A stretch of DNA of 64,000 nucleotides, taken from Paenibacillus gyeongsangnamensis. GTDB taxonomy: Bacteria > Bacillota > Bacilli > Paenibacillales > NBRC-103111. The translations under genes and the position numbers were made by a program. The stretch spans positions 62,001 to 126,000 of the forward strand of contig NZ_JAQAGZ010000011.1 of NCBI RefSeq assembly GCF_027533625.1, given 5' to 3'. The stretch's first letter is position 1, and every line of letters starts with the position of its first letter. The notes below the pieces were generated by a model that saw only the letters and a list, made by a program, of their open reading frames with translations, searched no databases and was not told the origin of the DNA. Shown here piece by piece: positions 8,660 to 17,819 of this stretch.

Positions 8660-10639
8660 TTATGTCTCATGGGCTCCTATGCTTCTTGGCGCGTCCACCC
8701 CGAGCCTATCCTTCAGCTGCTGCAAATACAAGCTTCTCGGCTCCACATGGCGGCCGTGCGATTCCCAATAGGCATCCGGGCCCCGGTTGCCGCCCGGGTC
8801 CTTCTTCCCGATATGCCCGATCGCCCAGTTCTGTGCGGTCGGAGGCTGATGCGCCACCAGAGTGCCCTCCGTATTCCAAGCCACGTAGTTGGCTCCGGCC
8901 CAGCCATGGCCCGACCCCATATTGAGCCGGTTCATCAGCGAGATTAGATCATGCACGTTGTCGTACAAGCCGCCTATCGACCAGCGGTGGTGGGGTTCAC
9001 TCCAGGTAAGCGGTTGCTCGCCGATACAGTCCAGAAATACATTGGGTCCTGTCACCCGGGAGCCGAGCGTAAAGCCGTGGCGGTTATTGAGCGCAAAGCA
9101 GCGCTGAACGAGGGCCGATTGACCGATTAAATAAAAGCCGTAGCGTCCGACGTACACCTTCGTCTCGTAAAACGTCCGTCCGGTCGGGTCATAGCCCGGG
9201 CCATTATAATATTTCCTGTCCGCCACGAGGCTGGAGCAATCCTGGATCGTCACCCACTTGGAGCCGCGCCCGGTACGGAACGCGCCGTTCGTGCCGTTAA
9301 AATGCTCGGCGGTCACATTCCGTACCCAGGCGTTCTTGAGATAGTCGAGATCGACGAACCCGTCCGCATGGCGGGTATCGTCCACTCCATCCGCATTCGG
9401 CTGCCAGTAGGCAATGGCCCGCAGGTGCTCGACCCCGACTTCGCCGATCCGTCCGGGGTCATCGAACTTCTGAAGCGTCCCGCCGCCGTAACGGTTCTCT
9501 ACCGCGTTCACCAAGGAGGAATCAAGGGTAACTTGATGACCCTCGACCCTGATTACGACAAGCTCGAATTCCAGGTCAAACGGAGTCCATTGGGTAATGC
9601 TCCCTCCGTCCTCCCGCGGTGGAATCCGGTCCATGCCGATCTCGCCGATCCACTCTGCGTTCCCGGTCCGGGTCAAGATGACCTGATCGCCTTCCCGGAA
9701 TGCGAACGGCTCCTCGAGCCGAAACGTGTTCACCCCCACGGGTACATAGGAATCCGCTATGCGGATTTCCGTTTCCGCCTGCTTCAGCCTAACCCTCCGT
9801 TCATCCCCATGCAGCTTGAGCAGCCTTCTTCTCTCGCTTCCGGTTGCCACCAGCACGGTCGTTTTCTGCGCAGCGAGCTCCTTCTTCAATTCCTCCAGCG
9901 TCTGGCGCCGGTCCGGGTCGTACCAGAGACGGCAGGGGTCGCCTTGGCCTTCGCCGCGGAGCACGATGCCGCCTGTACGGATTTCAAGCTGTCCGGCAAT
10001 CTCGTACACCCCTTTCTTGAGCAGGACGGCTCCGCGAATTCCCCGCTCGTCCGCCGGAAGCCGGGAAATCCGGTCGATGGCTTCCTGGATATGACTCGTA
10101 TTGTCGCCGCATACCGGATCGATCGTTACCCGGACCGGTACCTCCGGAAGCCCGATGCCGCCGCCGCGGTAGCCTGCCCCCGAGAAGTCGGGAAGGCGGT
10201 TGCCGCGGTAATCCGGCACATAGGCCAGGCGACCGCCCCTATCCGTAAAGGCAGCTCGGCTGTTACCGGCCGGAATTTCATCCGTGCCAAGAACAGTGAA
10301 ATAAAAATGGCTGTCTTCCAGGTTCCATCCATCCCTGCTTACGACTTCAACCTCGACCTTGAAGCTTCCGCACACGGCTGCATCCGCTTCCAAAGGGATT
10401 ACTGTTAACGGCTCGCCGGACATTGCATGAGCGGACACTTCGATGAGCTCCTCTTCTCTCCCGCTGCGTAACCAGCGAAGAACGGCTTTACTCCCGGCAG
10501 GCGCCACAATCCGAATTTCTGGCATGCGGCGCCCATGGCCGATCCAGGCCGGATACCCGATTCGGCATTCCATCTCGGGATGATGCATGGCAATGACCGT
10601 TTCCTCTCGGATGCCGGCGAAATGCGTTTCGTACCCCAT
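8660..10639 (-). CDS. Right-handed beta-helix protein, pectate lyase-like fold
   Basis: This 659-residue protein has an N-terminal beta-sandwich-like region (to about 150), then the sequence DNTSHIQEAIDRI, typical of the first coil of pectate lyase/GH28-like beta helices. After a charged helical insertion (about 250-300) come repeated strand-rich segments with NVTAEHFNGTNG, GFYLIGQSALVQ and HGFTLGSR. No signal peptide is seen. It is probably a carbohydrate-active or binding protein, but I recognise no catalytic residues and assign no reaction. I chose the ATG with GAAGGGAAGAG in front; a further ATG 16 codons upstream has a weaker site. Upstream, 10640-10874 contains only the divergent promoter region. 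Confidence 0.6.
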   Translation of the reverse strand: MGYETHFAGIREETVIAMHHPEMECRIGYPAWIGHGRRMPEIRIVAPAGSKAVLRWLRSGREEELIEVSAHAMSGEPLTVIPLEADAAVCGSFKVEVEVVSRDGWNLEDSHFYFTVLGTDEIPAGNSRAAFTDRGGRLAYVPDYRGNRLPDFSGAGYRGGGIGLPEVPVRVTIDPVCGDNTSHIQEAIDRISRLPADERGIRGAVLLKKGVYEIAGQLEIRTGGIVLRGEGQGDPCRLWYDPDRRQTLEELKKELAAQKTTVLVATGSERRRLLKLHGDERRVRLKQAETEIRIADSYVPVGVNTFRLEEPFAFREGDQVILTRTGNAEWIGEIGMDRIPPREDGGSITQWTPFDLEFELVVIRVEGHQVTLDSSLVNAVENRYGGGTLQKFDDPGRIGEVGVEHLRAIAYWQPNADGVDDTRHADGFVDLDYLKNAWVRNVTAEHFNGTNGAFRTGRGSKWVTIQDCSSLVADRKYYNGPGYDPTGRTFYETKVYVGRYGFYLIGQSALVQRCFALNNRHGFTLGSRVTGPNVFLDCIGEQPLTWSEPHHRWSIGGLYDNVHDLISLMNRLNMGSGHGWAGANYVAWNTEGTLVAHQPPTAQNWAIGHIGKKDPGGNRGPDAYWESHGRHVEPRSLYLQQLKDRLGVDAPRSIGAHET

Positions 10640-10874
10640 TCGTTCTCTTCCCTTCGTTTCAACTTTGTGCGGTTCCTTATGCATCATACCTTGACTCCGG
10701 GCTTCAGGTCATATCCGAAAGTCATGTTTTTTTGTCCGATTCTCATCTATTAAGGATGATGCATTTCCTTTTTAAATTTGAAGATTTTATGAAGTCCCTT
10801 CCAATCTCTGGAACTCGTCCGAATTGTATAGACGGGCGTTTGCGTCCAATATAAAGGGATAAGGAGCCGAATCA

Positions 10875-11801
10875 TTGAAAAAGAATTCTTGGTGGATGAA
10901 GGGAATCGGTCGAACGGGAGGTGCCTTGCTCTCCTGTCTGATCGCAAGTCAGATGCTGACGGCCGGAGGCTTGCTGCCGGGAGAGACGGCAAAGGCCGAG
11001 GCGGCCGCACCCGCGAAGGTGAGTACATGGATGTGGAATCCGTACGTAATCGGCAATGAACGGGAAGCTACGCTTCAACAGCTGATCGACCATAAAGTTA
11101 ACCAGGTTTTTCTGTTCATTGACCCTGAATACCCTGCTGAATATTACAGCCGTTTCATCCGTGAAGCGGGCTTGCATGGCATCGAGGTGCAAGCGCTCGA
11201 CGGAGCGCCGAATTGGGTGCTGCCGGAGCATAACAAGAAGATGTATGCATTTATTTATTGGGTGAAGCAGTATAATGCCAAGGTCCAGCCGGAAGAGCGA
11301 TTCACCGGCATCCACCTTGACGTCGAGCCCTATGTGCTGGCACAGTGGAGGCAGGATTCCGATAAGGTCATGGGCCTATGGATGGACACGGTCAGCGGCT
11401 TCGCACAGGAAGTGAAGGCCGAAACCGGACTGACGGTCGCTATGGATATGCCGGTCTGGGCCCATCTCTTCCAAGTCCGGGACGGAGCGGGGGGAAGAAC
11501 GACGCTCTCCAATTGGATGATCCGCTGGCTCGATCAAGTTACACTGATGTCTTACTCGGACAATGCCAAGGACATCGAAGATTCCGTAAAGATTGAAATG
11601 GCGGAGGCAGACCGGGCCGGCGTTAAGGCGCAGGTGGCGGTCGATACGGTGGACAGCGGGGAGGACGGCACCTTCTACGGCAAAGGCACGACTGCCATGA
11701 ACCGTGAATTGAATGCAGCCGTTGCTTCGCTTAGCAGTCACTCTTCCTTCCGGGGGTATAGCGTGCATGCATGGGACAACTGGCGGAAGCTGAGCCAATA
11801 A
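10875..11801 (+). CDS. Secreted TIM-barrel-like protein of unknown function
   Basis: The 308-residue protein begins with a signal peptide: a Lys-rich start, a hydrophobic stretch GGALLSCLIASQML, and a cleavage-like AEAAAPA region near residue 45. The mature part resembles a glycosidase-type barrel. FTGIHLDVEPY gives a DxE-like motif as in GH18-related folds, followed by TVAMDMPVW and QVTLMSYSD strand ends. It may act on cell-wall or environmental glycans, but no family is assigned with confidence. The start is a TTG, chosen because AAGGAG lies eight bases before it and no in-frame ATG fits. It is monocistronic, with a clear terminator right after the stop. Confidence 0.65.
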   Translation: MKKNSWWMKGIGRTGGALLSCLIASQMLTAGGLLPGETAKAEAAAPAKVSTWMWNPYVIGNEREATLQQLIDHKVNQVFLFIDPEYPAEYYSRFIREAGLHGIEVQALDGAPNWVLPEHNKKMYAFIYWVKQYNAKVQPEERFTGIHLDVEPYVLAQWRQDSDKVMGLWMDTVSGFAQEVKAETGLTVAMDMPVWAHLFQVRDGAGGRTTLSNWMIRWLDQVTLMSYSDNAKDIEDSVKIEMAEADRAGVKAQVAVDTVDSGEDGTFYGKGTTAMNRELNAAVASLSSHSSFRGYSVHAWDNWRKLSQ

Positions 11802-11806
11802 CAAGC

Positions 11807-11851
11807 AAAGCTCAGCCCAAGGCGGTGCAGGCCGCATCAGGGCTGAGCTTT
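11807..11851. terminator. Bidirectional terminator
   Basis: AAAGCTCAGCCC and GGGCTGAGCTTT form a 12-bp perfect stem. The plus side is followed by GTTTGTT and the minus side by GCTTGTTATT. It separates the convergent secreted protein and helicase genes. Confidence 0.75.
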
Positions 11852-11856
11852 GTTTG

Positions 11857-14169
11857 TTAACGGAAACGAACGACCTCGTAATGCCGCCATTCATAAGGCA
11901 GCAGCTGCCGGTATTTCGGCTGAAGGAACCGGTCGTCCACGAGCATCAGTACGCCTCGGTCCGTCTCGGATCGAATCAAACGTCCTCCGGCCTGCAGCAC
12001 CTTGTTCATGCCGGGGTACACATAGGCGTAGTCGAAGCCGTCTTTTCCCGACTCGTCGAAATGGTTCTTGATCAAGTCACGCTCGGGGCCGATCTGAGGC
12101 AAGCCTACGCCGACCACTGCAACGCCCGTTAACCGGTCCCCTACCAAATCGATGCCTTCCGAGAAAAGGCCCCCCATAACCGTGAACCCCGCGAGGGTCT
12201 CTCCATTCGATTCCTGGAACGCGGCCAGGAATCGTTCCCTTTCCTCTTCCGTCATACCCGGCTGCTGCACCAGCACCTCCGCATTTAGCGTTCCCAAGTC
12301 GATCGACTCCAAGACCGAGTTCATGTATTCAAAGGACGGGAAGAAGATCAAATAGTTGCCCTGCCGTTCCTGCACCAGCTTCCTCAGCAGCGCGGCAAGC
12401 GGCTCTCTGGTCGCTTCTCTGTCCTTAAACCGGGTCGACAACGGCTGAATACGCACCTCCAGCTGGTCGCGCGAGAATGGGCTCGGAACGGATACGGCAT
12501 AATCGTCGTCGCTGCCTCCGAGCACATCCTGGTAATAAGGCAGGGGAGACAAGGTCGCGGAGAAGAAAATTTTGGCTCGGTATCCTTTGGACATCTGCCT
12601 CAGCTGCTGTGACGGATCGAGGCAGAACAGCTTCAGCCGGACATCGCCCCGCTCCCGCTCCGCATACGTTACATAACGCTCGTCGTAAAGCTTAGCCGTC
12701 CGGAGGAAGGCCTGCGCGGCGAAGTAGGTGTCGAGCAGCAGAGAGCCGGACGCTTCCGCCGGACCTGACAACAGCGCCAGCTCCGCCTCCGCGGCGAACG
12801 GCCCGAGCAGGTCCGCAAGCTCGTGCGGCAGCTCTTTTGCCGTCACCGATTTTTCCCCGTCCAACCGCTTCCGCAGCCCGATAAAATAATCGTTCACCAA
12901 GCGGGCCGCTTGGCTTAACGGCTTCCGAACGTCCTTGAACTCCCGCTGCAGCGCAAGAAAATCCGACTTCCGCAGCTCCGCCGAATACATCTCTCTTGCC
13001 CGGTCGGGCAAATTATGCGCCTCATCGACGAGCAGCGCCGTTTGCTTCCGCTGTTCCTCAAACAACCTCTTCAATGAGACGCGCGGATCATACACATAAT
13101 TGTAATCGCAAATGACCGCATCGGCCGCGTAGGCCGCCTCCAGCGCGAACTCGAACGGACATACCCGGTGCTTGCGTGCATACGGCTCGATCACTTGCCG
13201 GGTTATCGTCGTTTCATGCGCCAGCAAATCCAGTATCGCTGCGTTGATCCGGTCATAAAAACCGTCCGCGTATTCGCAGTGTTCCTTGGAGCAGCGCATC
13301 TCCTCTTTGAAGCATATCTTCTCCTTCGCCGTGATGGCGACGGTTCTCAGTCTGAGCCCTTTCTCCTCAAGAAGGCGGAATGTCGCTTCGGCGGCTGTAC
13401 GAGCGATCGTTTTGGCCGTAACATAAAATATACGCTGCAGCCTGCCTTCTCCGATCGCCTTCACCGCAGGAAAAATCGTCGACACGGTCTTGCCGATCCC
13501 CGTCGGCGCCTTGGCGAACAAGCTTTTGCCGTCCGTAATCGTCTTATACACCGCACCGGCCAGCTTACGCTGTCCTTCCCGGTAAGAATCGAACGGAAAC
13601 GGAAGCTGCCGGATACTCTCGTTCCTGGCCTCCTCCAGCCTCCGCTTCAGGGAGGCGAACGGGGCATAGGCCTTGAGCAGCTCCATCATAAACGTTGCCA
13701 GCCCCTCCGCGGTTTCCGTTCTCCGGAACTGCCGCAGCTCATCCGTTCCGACCCGGACATAGGTCAGCTGCACCTGAATCCGCTTCAAGCCTTGCCGCTC
13801 TGCCGCCATATAAGCATAACAACGGGCTTGAGCCCAGTGGACGGGATGTGCGTCCTCCGTGAGTTCGGCGAGGTCCCGTGAGGTCGATTTGATCTCGTCA
13901 ATCAGAACGTCACCTTCATTCGTGCGCAGCAGCCCGTCGCAGCGCCCCTCGATGATGTAACGAAGTCCGTCCAATTCAGCCTCGGTTTGCAGATAAACCT
14001 CTTTCTGATCGGTATCTTTGTAGGTTTTCTGCAGCTTCTGGTGGGCTTCCGTTCCGTCGGTCAGCGTGCTTGCGCGATGAAATCCCGATTCGATGCTGCC
14101 GCACCGGTATACATATTCGACCAAAGTTCTTACGGATATTCGAATGGCTTCTTCCATCGGTTCCCCCAT
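11857..14169 (-). CDS. ATP-dependent DNA helicase, DinG/XPD superfamily 2 with N-terminal nuclease-like domain
   Basis: At 770 residues this matches the bacterial Rad3/XPD-like helicases that carry a PD-(D/E)XK (Cas4/RecB-like) N-terminus. The nuclease-like part has EGRCDGLL and VLIDEIKST (about 70-95). Walker A APTGIGKT is at about 220, the DEAH box at about 381, and four cysteines that can bind an iron-sulfur cluster lie between them (about 286, 293, 298 and 334). The C-terminal motor has GGLFSEGIDL and QAGGRLIRSETD. It should unwind damaged or recombining DNA 5'-3'. The first ATG is used; a second ATG four codons in has GGGGGA in front and may be the true start. It is convergent with its left neighbour and has no evident operon partner. 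Confidence 0.85.
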   Translation of the reverse strand: MGEPMEEAIRISVRTLVEYVYRCGSIESGFHRASTLTDGTEAHQKLQKTYKDTDQKEVYLQTEAELDGLRYIIEGRCDGLLRTNEGDVLIDEIKSTSRDLAELTEDAHPVHWAQARCYAYMAAERQGLKRIQVQLTYVRVGTDELRQFRRTETAEGLATFMMELLKAYAPFASLKRRLEEARNESIRQLPFPFDSYREGQRKLAGAVYKTITDGKSLFAKAPTGIGKTVSTIFPAVKAIGEGRLQRIFYVTAKTIARTAAEATFRLLEEKGLRLRTVAITAKEKICFKEEMRCSKEHCEYADGFYDRINAAILDLLAHETTITRQVIEPYARKHRVCPFEFALEAAYAADAVICDYNYVYDPRVSLKRLFEEQRKQTALLVDEAHNLPDRAREMYSAELRKSDFLALQREFKDVRKPLSQAARLVNDYFIGLRKRLDGEKSVTAKELPHELADLLGPFAAEAELALLSGPAEASGSLLLDTYFAAQAFLRTAKLYDERYVTYAERERGDVRLKLFCLDPSQQLRQMSKGYRAKIFFSATLSPLPYYQDVLGGSDDDYAVSVPSPFSRDQLEVRIQPLSTRFKDREATREPLAALLRKLVQERQGNYLIFFPSFEYMNSVLESIDLGTLNAEVLVQQPGMTEEERERFLAAFQESNGETLAGFTVMGGLFSEGIDLVGDRLTGVAVVGVGLPQIGPERDLIKNHFDESGKDGFDYAYVYPGMNKVLQAGGRLIRSETDRGVLMLVDDRFLQPKYRQLLPYEWRHYEVVRFR

Positions 14170-14306
14170 CGGATCACTTGTTCGCTTTTTCTGCTTCGGT
14201 CTATTATCTCATAGCTTAAGAAACAAGAAAAGTCCGGGCTTGCCATGACGGCCGACCCGGGCTGTGATATAATTCGGAGAACGTTACGGAATGGAGGCGA
14301 TGGAAG

Positions 14307-14567
14307 GTGGAATGCCGGATCGGATGCGCCGCCTGCTGTATAGCCGTCTCGATTTCTTCCCCGATTCCGGGAATGCCTCTAGGCAAGCCCGCGGGCGTCC
14401 CCTGCGTCCAGCTTACGGCGGACCGGCGCTGCCTGTTGTTCGGCAAGCCCGAGCGGCCTGATGTATGCGCGAGCCTGTCGGCCTCCGAAGAGATGTGCGG
14501 CAGCACGAATGAAGAGGCTTTTGCTTACTTGGAAGCGTTGGAGCGGGCTACGCGCCCTTCGACCTGA
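14307..14567 (+). CDS. YkgJ-family cysteine cluster protein
   Basis: The 86-residue protein carries the hallmark pattern CRIGCAACC, PGMPLGKPAGVPCVQL and CxxF(G)KPERPDVC, ending in SEEMCG. This is the YkgJ-like family of small cysteine proteins thought to bind zinc or an Fe-S cluster; its function is unknown. The start is GTG, nine bases after GGAGG (14293-14297). An ATG seven bases upstream is in another frame. It is divergent from the helicase gene and stands alone. Confidence 0.8.
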   Translation: MECRIGCAACCIAVSISSPIPGMPLGKPAGVPCVQLTADRRCLLFGKPERPDVCASLSASEEMCGSTNEEAFAYLEALERATRPST

Positions 14568-14712
14568 TGCGGCGCAATATCCTTTACGAATTGCACTATT
14601 TTTCGACTCTGGGTTATGGTAATCTTCCCCTCTCCATTTTCTATGATTGGCTTGGACAAGCTATCCAAATTCCCTCTTTACTTTATTTGATGCGTGTGAT
14701 AACTTTATTTCA

Positions 14713-14731
14713 ATACATTTAGAAATATAGA
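14713..14731 (+). promoter_or_regulatory. Putative ArsR operator upstream of the arsR-like gene
   Basis: The sequence ATACATTTAGAAATATAGA shares TTTAGAAATATA exactly with the palindrome before the downstream MFS gene. It lies about 22 bases before the start of the regulator. ArsR proteins bind such 12-2-12-like AT-rich inverted repeats, so autoregulation is likely. Confidence 0.55.
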
Positions 14732-14752
14732 GACAATGAAGGTGAATAACTG

Positions 14753-15034
14753 ATGGTCGAAGAAAACGTTGAACTACGCCAAGCCGTCAAGATCTATAAA
14801 GCGCTGGGAGAACCGACTCGTCTCAAAATCGCACTGCTCCTGATCGAGGAGAAAAATTTGTGCTGCTCCGATATCGGCAGCAAGCTGGAATCGGTCGCAG
14901 GCTCGACGCTCTCCCATCATTTGAAGCAGCTGACGGATAGCGGCCTCTTGAATCTGCGCAAGGACGGAACGTACATCTATTACAGCGTAAACCGTGAAAT
15001 GGCTCAGAAGTATGCACCTTATTTGTTGAAATGA
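14753..15034 (+). CDS. ArsR/SmtB-family transcriptional repressor
   Basis: The 93-residue protein is a typical winged-helix ArsR regulator. It has KALGEPTRLKIALLL in helix 2, CCSDIGSKL in the DNA-binding helix pair, GSTLSHHLKQL as the recognition helix and GTYIYYSVN as the wing. It has two adjacent cysteines in the CCSDIG segment but lacks the ELCVCDL metal motif, so it may sense something other than arsenic. AAGGTGA precedes the ATG. It lies 81 bases upstream of an MFS transporter gene, and both have the same AT-rich operator-like motif in front, which suggests that it represses itself and the transporter. Confidence 0.85.
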   Translation: MVEENVELRQAVKIYKALGEPTRLKIALLLIEEKNLCCSDIGSKLESVAGSTLSHHLKQLTDSGLLNLRKDGTYIYYSVNREMAQKYAPYLLK

Positions 15035-15060
15035 TTGAAGGTGGCTTTTTCCGCCTTTAA

Positions 15061-15090
15061 TTTCTATATTTTTAGAAATATAAAAATATT
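15061..15090 (+). promoter_or_regulatory. Putative ArsR operator upstream of the MFS gene
   Basis: TATATTT (15065-15071) and AAATATA (15076-15082) form a perfect 7-bp inverted repeat around TTAG. It contains the same TTTAGAAATATA as the site before the ArsR gene. It lies between the two genes, about 35 bases before the MFS start. Confidence 0.6.
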
Positions 15091-15115
15091 GTGAAGCTGA
15101 GAGGAGCAAGAAACC

Positions 15116-16312
15116 ATGTCCAACGCTTGGAAAATTTACATGCTGGCCGCCGTCAGTTTTCTCGTCGGAACGTCGGAGTTTATTATCGCGGGGATTCTGG
15201 ATAAGGTGGCGGCAGATACCGGAGTACCTGTTTCCTCGGCGGGGCAGCTCATTACGGTATTTTCACTCGCCTATGCTTTCGGCACTCCTTTTCTAATGGC
15301 CGCTACGGCCCGCTTGGAACGTAGGAAGCTGCTGCTCTACTCGCTTGGCGTATTCGCAGTCGGCAACGGTATCGCCGTCGTGCTGCCCGGCTTCGGATTC
15401 CTTATCGCCTCGCGGATTATCCTTGCGCTGAGCACCGGCGTATTCGTAGTAACCGCCTTGAGCGTAGCCTCGAAGATGAGCGCACCTGAAAAACAAGGCA
15501 GCGCGATCGCCACGCTGGTCATGGGATTCAGCACCGCCTTGATTATCGGCGTTCCTCTCGGCCGTCTGGTCGCTTCGGTCTATCATTGGAAGACGATATT
15601 CGCGGGCATCGGCCTGCTGGGGCTGCTGGCGATGCTCCTCATCTCCTTCACGATTCCGCACACGGAAGGCGAAGAGCCCGTACCGCTCGGCCGCCAGCTG
15701 GCGCTGCTCAAGAACCCGAGAATCGCCGTCGCTCTGCTGATCACCTTCTTCTGGATTGCCGGCTATTCCATCGCCTACACGTACATTTCGCCGTTTCTTA
15801 TCACAGTTACCGGCATGAGCGAGCAAGGTGTGAGCGCCGGGTTGTTCGCCTTCGGCATCGCGAGCCTGATCGGATCCAAAGTCGGCGGCTTCAGCACGGA
15901 CAAATGGGGAGTTCCCCGTACACTGATCGGAGGAATGGCGCTTCATGCATTCGCGCTGCTTCTGCTGTCGCTTGCAGCCCATTCGCAGCTCCTCATGCTC
16001 CCGATCCTTATGCTGTGGGCGTTCTCGGCGTGGTCGTCGGGACCTACCCAGCAGTATTATTTAATCACCCTGTCTCCGGGAGCATCGGGGATTATGCTTA
16101 GCTTGAACAGCTCGGTTCTCCAATTCGCGATGGCTGCTGGCGCCGGCGCAGGAGGCCTAATTGTGGAGAAAGCCTCTCTGACCTCCATCAGCTGGATCGG
16201 CGCCGCAGGCGTCGCGGTTGCGGCCGGTACGGCCATCGCCTCCTTCAGGCTATCCCGTTCCCGCTCCCGTCTGAGCGCCAAGGAACGCACCCTGCAGGAA
16301 GCGGGAGCCTGA
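15116..16312 (+). CDS. MFS transporter, DHA1/AraJ-like
   Basis: The 398-residue protein has about twelve hydrophobic segments. VGTSEFIIAGIL in the first helix is characteristic of the AraJ/YdhP-type DHA1 drug or sugar efflux permeases, and ARLERRKLLL is the loop 2-3 motif. It should be a proton-coupled exporter in the cytoplasmic membrane. GAGGAGCAAGAAACC precedes the ATG. Its position directly behind an ArsR regulator with a shared operator implies induction by the compound it exports. The substrate is not evident from sequence. Confidence 0.8.
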   Translation: MSNAWKIYMLAAVSFLVGTSEFIIAGILDKVAADTGVPVSSAGQLITVFSLAYAFGTPFLMAATARLERRKLLLYSLGVFAVGNGIAVVLPGFGFLIASRIILALSTGVFVVTALSVASKMSAPEKQGSAIATLVMGFSTALIIGVPLGRLVASVYHWKTIFAGIGLLGLLAMLLISFTIPHTEGEEPVPLGRQLALLKNPRIAVALLITFFWIAGYSIAYTYISPFLITVTGMSEQGVSAGLFAFGIASLIGSKVGGFSTDKWGVPRTLIGGMALHAFALLLLSLAAHSQLLMLPILMLWAFSAWSSGPTQQYYLITLSPGASGIMLSLNSSVLQFAMAAGAGAGGLIVEKASLTSISWIGAAGVAVAAGTAIASFRLSRSRSRLSAKERTLQEAGA

Positions 16313-16393
16313 AGCAAAGCTTTAAGCGGCGAAGCTGCAGTATAGACACCATGCTGGAGCATTGCAAAGCAGATCTTCGTTTGTTCCAGCCGT

Positions 16394-17656
16394 TTATATT
16401 ACGAAGTAATAGCCGTTGAAGTATCCGACGGTAATGATCACGTTCAGGATCATGAACAGCATTTGAAAGAACCGGAGTCCATTCTCCCGCTGGGCCGTTA
16501 AGCTTACCAAGTAGAGGTACAGCGGGATACATACCATCATGTAGCGCACCACGCTAACCATATAATAAGGCTGGCTTGAAAATGGGATGACGATCAGCAT
16601 CGCACCGTACACATAAAACAGAAGCTGCCTCATATCCCGGATCAGCACCTTGAAATGGACAATGAAGTAAAGCAGATAAATCGCAAAAACCGCCGTCGAT
16701 ACCACGAAGGCGATCCATCCGTTATCCCAGCCGTCCGGCGTGGAGAAATACGGATACTTGAGATACTCGTAATAATTTTTAAAGGGCCATGTCTTGTAGC
16801 GGAACCAATGCAAGCTCTGCTCGTGAAACGGCGCCAAATAATCCCCGGAAACGGATTTCATATGAAGCAAATACAACCCCATCGGCACAATGGATAGTCC
16901 CCCGAGCAGCACAAGCTTGACATATCTTCTCGTGAAGCGAAACCCCTCGTCCAGGCAAAAGCTGCCTGCCACAAACAGCAGATTAACGACCCCGGGAACC
17001 CTCGTTACCGTCGACAGCCCTGCCGCAAGAAAAGCCAAGGCATACCGTTTATTGGTCGCATAGTAAACGGATATGGAAGACAGCAAGAGGAACAGGCTCT
17101 CCGTATAAACGACGGAAAAGTAAAGCGAAGATGGATATAATAGCAAGAGAAATACCGCCGTTCCCGCTTGCGGTTCCGTCAGTCCCCTCTGCCTGCAGAT
17201 CAAATAAAAGAACAACAGGGCAACGTACAAGAACAAGTTGGATAAAATCAGCCCTATGGTGAGTGGCTCGAAGAACGGCACTGCCTTCCCGGCTAGAGAA
17301 ATAAGCAAAGGGTACAAAGGAAAAAACACCCAGTTGGCAGCCGTATGCGGTTCATCGATGTTCACCCGGTCATAGCCTTCCGTTGCGATTCTCAGGTAAG
17401 AATAAGTATCGAACTTCAGCAAATCGCTAATCGTCGGCTTCTTCGTCTCCGCCAGCGGCTCCGGCAGCTTGAGCTGCCTTGAATGGAAGCTGTCTGACGG
17501 GTTATTCTCATAGACCGGCATCACGTTGTAATCGTTGAACAGATTCATTCCGACATAACCGGTGAACAGCGTAAGCACGCGGCTAAGAATCAGCAGCAAG
17601 GCAATCGAAATCATGATTTTATGGTTTAGACGCAGCTCTGAGCTCAACCTCTCCAC
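16394..17656 (-). CDS. Integral membrane mannosyltransferase-like protein (PIG-V family)
   Basis: The 420-residue protein has about eleven membrane helices. An acidic lumenal-type loop reads LLKFDTYSYLRIA, where catalytic Asp sits in GT-C enzymes, and the YFSVVYTESLFLLL segment is typical of PIG-V/Mannosyl_trans2 proteins. It would transfer a sugar from a polyprenyl-phosphate donor to an acceptor outside the membrane. The start is GTG, with GAGAGGATAG directly before it. It is divergent from the GtrB/GtrA-like pair, which could make and flip the polyprenyl-linked sugar, so the three genes probably form one glycosylation pathway. Confidence 0.7.
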   Translation of the reverse strand: MERLSSELRLNHKIMISIALLLILSRVLTLFTGYVGMNLFNDYNVMPVYENNPSDSFHSRQLKLPEPLAETKKPTISDLLKFDTYSYLRIATEGYDRVNIDEPHTAANWVFFPLYPLLISLAGKAVPFFEPLTIGLILSNLFLYVALLFFYLICRQRGLTEPQAGTAVFLLLLYPSSLYFSVVYTESLFLLLSSISVYYATNKRYALAFLAAGLSTVTRVPGVVNLLFVAGSFCLDEGFRFTRRYVKLVLLGGLSIVPMGLYLLHMKSVSGDYLAPFHEQSLHWFRYKTWPFKNYYEYLKYPYFSTPDGWDNGWIAFVVSTAVFAIYLLYFIVHFKVLIRDMRQLLFYVYGAMLIVIPFSSQPYYMVSVVRYMMVCIPLYLYLVSLTAQRENGLRFFQMLFMILNVIITVGYFNGYYFVI

Positions 17657-17819
17657 CTATCCTCTCTCTAATTCTACATAATAGATCAAATCAAACAAAG
17701 TTTAATGTTAAAATTTTGTAAATATAAGATTTAATTCCTTATTTCGATATAATGGTGTTGATAGACCCAAATCATGGGCATTGTTCGTTATAGTTATCGA
17801 GGATGGGAGTCGAGAAGCG

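Noticed and set aside
9302..10408. Long open frame on the plus strand (368 codons) opposite the beta-helix gene
   Set aside because: No ribosome site and no recognisable family; its Arg/Pro-rich sequence is the mirror of a GC-rich real gene on the other strand.
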